A stretch of 17,832 bases of DNA from Candidatus Tectimicrobiota bacterium (GTDB lineage Bacteria > JACPSX01): NCBI GenBank assembly GCA_016193065.1, contig JACPSX010000259.1:1-17832 (forward strand). Direction: 5' to 3'. Made by a program: the position numbers and the translations under genes. This document shows positions 13,054 to 17,832 of this stretch, in pieces. Positions within the stretch are counted from its first letter, which is position 1. Each line of letters begins with the position of its first letter. The notes below the pieces were generated by a model. That model made no database searches, was not told the origin of the DNA, and was given only the letters and a program-made list of their open reading frames with translations.

Positions 13054-13530
13054 TCAGGGACTGGCAATAAATTTCTCCATGTAGCCTTTGGCTTCCTTAC
13101 TGGCCCAATCCCGACTCCCGACGGCCTCGGCGGCAACCCTGCCGAGACGGTCAATCAGATAGGTCGTGGGTATCCCCCGCACCCTGTAGAGCGAAGCGAC
13201 GGCTCCATCCCGATCGAGCAGCGGAGTGAAGGTCAAATTCAATTGTTGGAAGAAATCCTTCACCCGTTCGGGCCTCTCCCGGATATCAACCGCCAGCATG
13301 ACCAAGCCCCGGTCTTTATAGAGATTGTACAGCTTCTCCATGGACGGCATTTCCCGGCGGCAGGGGGGACACCATGTGGCCCAGAAGTTAACAAAGATAA
13401 CGTTCCCTCGCAAGTCCTTCAGTCGAACTTTTCGGCCATTTAAGTCAGGAAGCGTGAAATCCGGAGCCTCCACCTTCTCTTTAAGTACTTGCAGCCGCAG
13501 GGCAGAGGCATAAGGGACCGACCCGGCTAG
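13054..13530 (-). CDS. TlpA/ResA-like thioredoxin-fold protein, start missing or unresolved
   Basis: The domain is intact: APDFTLPDLNGRKVRLKDLR, then NFWATWCPPCRREMP with the redox-active CPPC, GLVMLAVDIRE, and GIPTTYLIDRLGRV with the cis-Pro of the fold. Such proteins reduce or deliver electrons to periplasmic disulfides, for example in cytochrome maturation or copper-site assembly. Upstream of the domain, LAGSVPYASALRLQ looks like the tail of a signal peptide (cleavage after ASA), but its beginning is missing: at 13530 the frame runs into the 3' end of the multicopper oxidase gene, with no ATG, GTG or TTG in between. The first in-frame alternative start is GTG at 13473, which would leave it cytosolic. 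A small deletion at the gene junction or an assembly error is likely. Confidence 0.75.
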   Translation of the reverse strand, partial: LAGSVPYASALRLQVLKEKVEAPDFTLPDLNGRKVRLKDLRGNVIFVNFWATWCPPCRREMPSMEKLYNLYKDRGLVMLAVDIRERPERVKDFFQQLNLTFTPLLDRDGAVASLYRVRGIPTTYLIDRLGRVAAEAVGSRDWASKEAKGYMEKFIASP

Positions 13531-15041
13531 GCTACCCCTCTGTACTCGAACACGCTTGCCATGCCAGTGGCCAGGTGCCACTCGATGTGGCAGTGGAACA
13601 GCCAGCGCCCGGGGTTGGTGGCAGCCCACTGAAGCACAAGCGTATTTCTCGCCGGGACGTCCACCGTGTCCTTCAACAGGGGATCGGTCAGGTTGAGACG
13701 GTCCGGCCTGCCCAGTACGTAGAACGAGTGGCCGTGCAGGTGCATCGGGTGATCCATTTCCGTGGGGTTCTCCAGGACGAGACGGATCGATTCCCCCCGC
13801 TCAACCGGGATCGGGGAGGACTGGGGATAGGCCTGGCCGTTGATGGTCCACGAATACGGCGCCATGTTCCCACCCATCTGCAGGGTCACCTGGCGAAACG
13901 GCGCCCGAGCAAGGTTCACCGGCTCCAGCGGGCGCAGCATGGCGAGGGTGAGCGCCCTGCGCCCCCACACCACCGGACCCGGGCGCGGCTCGGCCGGGCG
14001 TGCACCCCGCGTGCGGAGGATCGCCCGGACCTCCTTGCCGTCCAGAGTGACCGCGCGAATCCAGTACGCGCCCGCCCGTTTTCCCTCCACGAGGACGTCG
14101 TAGCGCTCCCCAATGGAGACCAGCAGATTGTCCACCGTGACCGGCTTTACGGGGGTCCCGTCAGCGGCAATGACCGTAAGAGGGTGACCGTCGATCTGGA
14201 ACCGGAACGCGTAGGTGGAAGAGGCGTTGATGATCCGGAACCGGATTCGCTGGCCCTGGCCCACCTCAAAGGTGGTCAGGGGGCTTTTGGTGTCGCCGGG
14301 CGCGCGTCCCCGGCCGTTGATCAGGCCCATCTCGAAGGGGACATCGGCAATGTCGGCCATCTCTTCCATCTTCATGCCCGGCATGTGCCCCATTTGCATC
14401 CCCTGCATTCCCCCCCTCTCCCCGGCACCTCCACGGATCAGGCCCTGGAGGATCTCCTCGGAAGGTTTGCGGAACCAGTCGTTGATCACCAGCACCTCGT
14501 CCCGGTCGTAGTTGCTCCGCTCCTCCCGGCGCTCGATGATCAGAGGGGCAAGGAGCCCCTCGGAGTATTGGACCCCCGTGTGGGAGTGGTACCAGTGAGT
14601 CCCTGCGGGGCTGGCGAGAAACTCGTAGATGAATTCGGCTCCAGGCGCGATCCCGGCCTGAGTGAGCCCTTCCACACCATCCATCCGCCAGGTCCCGATC
14701 TGATGCAACCCGTGCCAATGAATCGTTGTGGGCCGGGCCAGTTCATTTTTCACGCGGATCCGAAACATGTCCCCCTCGGTGGCACGGATGATGGGGCCCG
14801 GTACTTGCCCGTTATAAGCCCAGACCTCCCGTTGAACCCCGTAAGGGGCTCCGGGCAGTATGCCTACCCGCAGAGAAAACGGGATGACCCGGCCTGCTTT
14901 TTCCTGGGCGTTTGCCTTTCCAACCGGGAGCCCTCCCACCAGCAATGGGCTGAGCAGTAGGGATCCTCCGGCAGCCCCCGTCACAGACAAAAACCGACGT
15001 CGACTCATAGAAAGATTCATCTTTCTGTGCTCATTTCGCAT
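13527..15041 (-). CDS. Tat-exported multicopper oxidase with Met-rich loop
   Basis: 504 residues. A Tat signal (SRRRFLSV at 13-20, hydrophobic to about 45) sends it out folded. Three cupredoxin domains carry all four copper motif groups: HWHG (108-111), HWYHSH (149-154), HPMHLHGHSF (431-440) and HCHIEWHLATGM (483-494; Cys484 and Met494 fit the type 1 copper). It should oxidise a substrate (Cu(I), phenols or metals) and reduce oxygen to water in the periplasm. A loop at 212-228 holds seven Met and one His, like the Cu(I)-binding inserts of CueO/CopA-type oxidases, suggesting a copper tolerance role. The ATG at 15041 has GAGGAG at good spacing; ATGs at 15020 and 15008 also keep the Tat motif. 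It is followed directly by the TlpA-like gene. Confidence 0.93.
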   Translation of the reverse strand: MRNEHRKMNLSMSRRRFLSVTGAAGGSLLLSPLLVGGLPVGKANAQEKAGRVIPFSLRVGILPGAPYGVQREVWAYNGQVPGPIIRATEGDMFRIRVKNELARPTTIHWHGLHQIGTWRMDGVEGLTQAGIAPGAEFIYEFLASPAGTHWYHSHTGVQYSEGLLAPLIIERREERSNYDRDEVLVINDWFRKPSEEILQGLIRGGAGERGGMQGMQMGHMPGMKMEEMADIADVPFEMGLINGRGRAPGDTKSPLTTFEVGQGQRIRFRIINASSTYAFRFQIDGHPLTVIAADGTPVKPVTVDNLLVSIGERYDVLVEGKRAGAYWIRAVTLDGKEVRAILRTRGARPAEPRPGPVVWGRRALTLAMLRPLEPVNLARAPFRQVTLQMGGNMAPYSWTINGQAYPQSSPIPVERGESIRLVLENPTEMDHPMHLHGHSFYVLGRPDRLNLTDPLLKDTVDVPARNTLVLQWAATNPGRWLFHCHIEWHLATGMASVFEYRGVA

Positions 15042-15154
15042 TGAGTAGCTCCTCGAACTTCTGTGAGAATCCGGCACCAAACGGCTTACGACCGGCCCGT
15101 GCCGCCAACAACTCCAGCGAGCGGGTTCGATCGGAAAAGGAATCTGGCGAGGAC

Positions 15155-15403
15155 TTAGGATCGGGGCGGCCTGTAGGGAAGGGAGTCCATCCGGGGGGGC
15201 ACGGGACGAGCAAAAAGCCAGGAACCCCAGATGATCGAGAGAAACAGGACGAGGCCAAAGGAGCCGATTGCCAGAGCCAGGCAGAAAGAGCTGTGGTCCT
15301 GGAGATGGGAAAAGGATGAAGCCAGCCCGCTGGAGGGGGCAACCAGGCAAACAATCCCGGATACAACAACAAAAAAGGCCAGCACACTCGCTGCGGTCTT
15401 CAT
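15155..15403 (-). CDS. Small two-helix membrane protein
   Basis: 82 residues with two hydrophobic helices (about 5-29 and 40-65) joined by a short loop with His and Cys, and a basic, proline-rich tail ending RPPRS. I do not recognise a family. The ATG at 15403 has AGAGGGGG upstream. It lies directly downstream of a good promoter and 113 bases before the oxidase gene, so it is probably the first gene of that operon. Confidence 0.65.
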   Translation of the reverse strand: MKTAASVLAFFVVVSGIVCLVAPSSGLASSFSHLQDHSSFCLALAIGSFGLVLFLSIIWGSWLFARPVPPRMDSLPYRPPRS

Positions 15404-15434
15404 TGTCCCCCTCTGGTCTAAAAGTTCGTGTTTC

Positions 15435-15463
15435 ATTTTAACGAAAACCAATCTCTTCGACAA
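15435..15463 (-). promoter_or_regulatory. Sigma70-type promoter of the oxidase operon
   Basis: Minus strand TTGTCG (15463-15458), 17 bases, then TAAAAT (15440-15435): four of six and five of six matches to consensus. It sits 32 bases upstream of the 15403 start. It lies in the divergent gap shared with the zinc-ribbon gene. Confidence 0.5.
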
Positions 15464-15541
15464 CCGCATCCCCCAGAAAGTTCCCGCGATCCCCTTTCGG
15501 CGAAACTCTTCCCCGAGTTCCCTGTTGCCCGCAGGTCTTCT

Positions 15542-15880
15542 GTGATAGAATCCTCGAAAAACAGTCCGAGCCGAATCGTCAGCGAGAGGGAAGAAGAATA
15601 CTTCGCCCGCGTCGAGTTCGAGCGCAAGCAGAAGGAAGCCCAGGAGCGGGAAGCAAAGCTCAAGGAAGAGGAACGCCGGCAGCGCAAGGCCCTCCACTTC
15701 ATGTGCTGTCCCAAGTGCGGCATGGAGCTCATCGAGATCGAGTACAAAGGGGTGAAGATCGATAAGTGCAGCGACTGCGCGGGAGTGTGGTTGGATTGCG
15801 GGGAATTGGAACGGATACTCGGCACGGACAGGAATTTCCTCGCAGAAATGCTGGACATCTTCCGCCGCAAAACCGATTAG
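15542..15880 (+). CDS. TFIIB-type zinc-ribbon protein with N-terminal coiled coil
   Basis: 112 residues from GTG 15542. A highly charged helix (about 13-50, Glu/Lys/Arg rich) suggests a coiled coil. The zinc ribbon has CPKCG (Cys56, Cys59) and CSDCAGVWLDCGELE (Cys76, Cys79), the zf-TFIIB pattern of small nucleic-acid-binding-like proteins; the true ligand partner is unknown. The start is uncertain: the frame is open upstream to 15428, but that part is rich in improbable residues. The GTG is the first start near the typical length, with a weak AGG upstream. It is divergent from the oxidase operon. Confidence 0.75.
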   Translation: MIESSKNSPSRIVSEREEEYFARVEFERKQKEAQEREAKLKEEERRQRKALHFMCCPKCGMELIEIEYKGVKIDKCSDCAGVWLDCGELERILGTDRNFLAEMLDIFRRKTD

Positions 15881-15952
15881 GTCTCATAGGACTATGCCAA
15901 TCCCTGCATCAGGCATGCTTCTCCCCCTCTCTTCTGAGACTGTGTGATAAGT

Positions 15953-15985
15953 CCGTTCATGGTTCGCCAGGCTCACCACGAACGG
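15953..15985. repeat. REP-like hairpin
   Basis: CCGTTCATGGT / ACCACGAACGG arms (11 bp, one mismatch) around TCGCCAGGCTC. The arm and loop sequence resembles a palindromic repeat family that is widespread in bacterial genomes (CCGTTCATGGTnnGACAGGCTCACCATGAACGG type). It lies in the 231-base gap after the zinc-ribbon gene. Confidence 0.6.
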
Positions 15986-16018
15986 ATGATGACAAACAGA
16001 AAATCAATCACATAGCCG

Positions 16019-16045
16019 TTCGCCCTGAGCGTGTCGAAGGGCGAA
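16019..16045. repeat. Second REP-like hairpin
   Basis: TTCGCCCT / AGGGCGAA perfect 8-bp arms around GAGCGTGTCGA. The loop core (GAGCnTGTCGA) is the reverse complement, with small changes, of the first hairpin's loop, so the two are diverged members of one repeat family in opposite orientation. Confidence 0.65.
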
Positions 16046-16111
16046 TAGCAGATTGCGACACAGTATCTCTGGCGGGAGAAGACAGAGTGAACAAGGGTTT
16101 TCTGAGCGGAC

Positions 16112-16441
16112 TTACCGTCCTAGGTCCTCGCTCCGAGGACGACCCCGGAGGTATCCTGTCAGATCCCCGTAAAAGTTCTCATGCACCCCCACGTCCAGAA
16201 CTTCAATCACGTTGGACTTGGGAAAGAAGTGGTAAGCCAGGAGATACTGGTGATCACCCCCGCGGAACTTGACTACTCGCACCCCTTTAAGCGCCCCGGT
16301 CTTTGGCTCTCCGAGTAACGGGTCCCCCACGATGGCCCTTACCTGTCCATCCACAGCATCTTGGATTGCGCCAGGCAGCCTCCGCTTGGCCCTTCGGAAT
16401 CGGGGAACCTGCTGAACCCTTCGAGGCGAAGTCTCATTCAC
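16112..16441 (-). CDS. RelE/ParE-superfamily toxin
   Basis: 109 residues. The text PRFRRAKRRLPGAIQDAVDG, then GALKGVRVVKFRGGDHQYLL and VIEVLDVGVHENFYGDL, fits the RelE/ParE fold: a helical hairpin, the LKGxRxVKFR strand and the IxxLDVGxHENFY C-terminal strand with a conserved His. Such toxins cleave mRNA or block gyrase; which one applies here is not visible. GTG 16441 overlaps the antitoxin stop (GTGA), suggesting translational coupling; GTG 16456 is an alternative. No disruption is seen, unlike the other toxin-antitoxin genes in the window. Confidence 0.8.
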   Translation of the reverse strand: MNETSPRRVQQVPRFRRAKRRLPGAIQDAVDGQVRAIVGDPLLGEPKTGALKGVRVVKFRGGDHQYLLAYHFFPKSNVIEVLDVGVHENFYGDLTGYLRGRPRSEDLGR

Positions 16442-16713
16442 CCGATCCGTCCCCACTGGTAGGGTTCAGCGAGTCCCGTCCGGCTTTCCTCCAACCCCTC
16501 CAGGATCCCTTCGATGAAACTCATAGGGAGATCCGGGTTCTCCTTTCCCATCATCCCCAGGTGAGCATAGTACTTGATTTGTTCCGAGAGGGATCGCTTG
16601 CTTGCCCGGGCTCGCGCCCGCAGGACCCGTACCATCGGTTCGTCGTCCTTTCGGAACCGGATCGACACAGGAGTACTGATCCCTGTTGCCCTTTTCCTGG
16701 CTGTCTTCGCCAT
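16438..16713 (-). CDS. Ribbon-helix-helix (ParD/Arc-like) antitoxin
   Basis: 91 residues. TPVSIRFRKDDEPMVRVLRA then RARASKRSLSEQIKYYAHLG (about 14-53) is a ribbon-helix-helix DNA-binding domain. The acidic C-terminus (SFIEGILEGLEESR) would wrap the toxin. It should neutralise the partner and autorepress the operon. The ATG at 16713 has AAGGAAGG upstream. It is the first gene of a two-gene operon with the toxin, behind a near-consensus promoter. Confidence 0.82.
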   Translation of the reverse strand: MAKTARKRATGISTPVSIRFRKDDEPMVRVLRARARASKRSLSEQIKYYAHLGMMGKENPDLPMSFIEGILEGLEESRTGLAEPYQWGRIG

Positions 16714-16742
16714 CTCTGCCTTCCTTTCTGCTTTCTTGTACG

Positions 16743-16776
16743 ACTACATTGTAGTTATCGTGGGGAAGGCTGTCAA
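16743..16776 (-). promoter_or_regulatory. Strong promoter and palindromic operator of the toxin-antitoxin operon
   Basis: Minus strand TTGACA (16776-16771), exactly 17 bases, then TACAAT (16753-16748): 11 of 12 consensus bases. The -10 lies inside the perfect palindrome ACTACA-T-TGTAGT (16743-16755), an obvious binding site for the ribbon-helix-helix antitoxin. It sits 35 bases upstream of the antitoxin ATG. Confidence 0.8.
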
Positions 16777-17028
16777 GGCGGGTAAGACACTATTTGTTGA
16801 TGAATGCGAATTCCCCCGGTTCGGATGTCGGCCCTTTTTCGGTTTGGGACTATCAGGCGCCATGGTTCGAAAGGACTATGGCGGCCTGGTCCGAACGGGT
16901 TGGGGTAGGCTCATCAAGAAATTGAGTCAATTGCCCTTCCTGTCTTTTCTTGATCTCTCTGTTAACCTCACGAAAGAATCGAACCGCGAGAGAAGCCGAT
17001 CAGAAACCCGATCCTCACGGAGGAGCGG
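16777..17028. other. Intergenic region, divergent toxin-antitoxin and oxidoreductase genes
   Basis: About 250 bases with no supported gene on either strand. It should hold the promoter of the plus-strand oxidoreductase. I see an 8-base inverted pair TCAAGAAA (16914-16921) / TTTCTTGA (about 16946-16953) but no convincing -35/-10 pair. Confidence 0.4.
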
Positions 17029-17832
17029 ATGCCTGGCAAATTTCAAGTAGAACTTCCAGACTTCTCGCACTGGCAGAAAACCGTCAAGTGCCAGGATGCC
17101 TGTCCCGTTCACACGGATGCCCGAGGGTATGTCGCGGCCATCGCGGAGGGGGATCCTGAAAAGGCGTACGTCATTGCCAGGGAACCGAACCCCTTTGCGT
17201 CGATTTGCGGCCGGGTCTGCGCGGCTCCCTGCGAGATCGCTTGCCGCCGGGGAGACGTGGATGCTGCCATCGCAATCCGGGCACTGAAGCGCTTCGTAAC
17301 CGAGCGCTTCGGCGTCGAGGCTCTCCTCACGCTGGGAAGAAAGGCAGAAGTCGCTGCGGAAAATCTGGGTTTTAACCTGGTCGCAAAGAGAAAGCTCCTG
17401 CTGGAATCTCACAGCATCCAGGACCTTAGTGCTTTGCAGAACCTAGCTACACTTTCCGGACCCCCTCTGAAGAAAGACGTCTCGGGCCCCAAGCGCGTGG
17501 CGGTCATCGGCTCGGGAGTTGCGGGCTTGACGTGCGCTCACGATCTGGCCGTCCTGGGGTACCGGGTGACCGTCTTCGAGGCCCAGAAGATTCCGGGAGG
17601 AATGCTGGTCCTGGGTGTGCCGGAGTACCGCCTGCCGAGAGCTCTCATCCGGGCGGAGATCGACGCGATCCTGGAGTTGGGGGTCGATCTCAAGATGGGC
17701 CGGAAACTGGGCCGGGATTTTTCGATTCAGGACCTGCGGGCGGAGGGGTTCGATGCGATCTTCATCGCCATCGGAGCCCACAAGACCAGGGAGTTGAGAA
17801 TGGATGGAGTGGAGTTCGATGGAGTCTTCCGG
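17029..17832 (+). CDS. GltD-like Fe-S/FAD NAD(P)H oxidoreductase, first 268 codons (runs off window)
   Basis: An open frame from ATG 17029 (GGAGGAG just upstream) to the right edge. Residues 1-90 are the N-terminal Fe-S domain of glutamate synthase small-subunit-like proteins: KCQDACPVHTDARGYV (Cys21, Cys25) and SICGRVCAAPCEIACRRGD (Cys60, 64, 68, 72), ligands for [4Fe-4S] clusters. The FAD-binding Rossmann motif VIGSGVAGLTCAHDLAVLGY (159-178) and PGGMLVLGVPEYRLPR (189-204) follow. Relatives pass electrons between NAD(P)H, flavin and Fe-S partners in glutamate synthase, NfnB or heterodisulfide-reductase-type complexes. The C-terminal NAD(P)H site and any partner gene lie outside the window, so the exact role is open. 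A linker at about 95-150 is longer than in textbook GltD. Confidence 0.9.
   Translation, partial: MPGKFQVELPDFSHWQKTVKCQDACPVHTDARGYVAAIAEGDPEKAYVIAREPNPFASICGRVCAAPCEIACRRGDVDAAIAIRALKRFVTERFGVEALLTLGRKAEVAAENLGFNLVAKRKLLLESHSIQDLSALQNLATLSGPPLKKDVSGPKRVAVIGSGVAGLTCAHDLAVLGYRVTVFEAQKIPGGMLVLGVPEYRLPRALIRAEIDAILELGVDLKMGRKLGRDFSIQDLRAEGFDAIFIAIGAHKTRELRMDGVEFDGVFR

Noticed and set aside
13575-14960. 461-codon plus-strand open frame
   Set aside because: Fully antisense to the multicopper oxidase, whose copper motifs are intact; high GC explains the lack of stops.

Overview
This window is high-GC chromosomal DNA from a Gram-negative-type bacterium: it has lipobox, Sec and Tat signals, periplasmic cytochrome c and thioredoxin-like proteins, and AGGAGG-type ribosome binding sites. 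The mix of genes (paired rhodaneses, a 40-residue-repeat propeller, a multicopper oxidase, a YkgJ-like Cys protein and a GltD-like flavoprotein) recalls uncultured lineages such as Methylomirabilota/NC10, Rokubacteria or deltaproteobacterial relatives. That placement is an impression, not a measurement.

Region 1 (1-4550, minus strand) is a compact cluster of exported or membrane proteins. In transcription order it holds a small exported protein, a two-domain rhodanese, a YVTN-type beta-propeller lipoprotein, an exported unknown, a DUF3105-like protein broken by a frameshift, a SHOCT membrane protein, a monohaem cytochrome c and a DUF302 protein cut by the window edge. A periplasmic redox role (sulfur or metal handling) is inferred.

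Region 2 (4550-7230) is a gene graveyard. It holds a truncated, frameshifted BrnT toxin, a frameshifted BrnA antitoxin and a 20-codon VapB stub. These are followed by one intact AAA_14/DUF4143 ATPase whose promoter places the start codon at the predicted +1 (leaderless). Scraps of unknown minus-strand genes flank the ATPase.

Region 3 (7227-11099, minus strand) is a collapsed defence/restriction island. It has an XRE regulator with a good promoter and operator. Next comes an in-frame chimera of a SNF2-type helicase N-terminus and a DNA methylase C-terminus, then an intact AAA ATPase plus DUF4276 pair. A second chimera (helicase N-terminus plus DUF3883 scrap) and a decayed DUF1156 methylase N-terminus follow. 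Three gene junctions are ATGA overlaps. The island is bracketed by 76-bp direct repeats (2 mismatches) of the 3' end of the neighbouring membrane hydrolase gene, which suggests integration at, or duplication of, that 3' end.

Region 4 (11025-15403, minus strand) is a second redox cluster. A small membrane protein leads from a good sigma70 promoter, followed by a Tat-exported multicopper oxidase with a Met-rich loop and a TlpA-like thioredoxin that lacks a clear start. A Cys-rich YkgJ-like protein, a single-domain periplasmic rhodanese and a YdjM-like membrane hydrolase complete it.

Region 5 (15404-17832) has a divergent zinc-ribbon protein and two REP-like hairpins. It also has an apparently intact ParD/ParE-type toxin-antitoxin operon with a near-consensus promoter overlapping a 13-bp palindrome. 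Last is the start of a GltD-like NAD(P)H/FAD oxidoreductase that runs off the window. I saw no tRNA, rRNA, CRISPR array, transposase or integrase.
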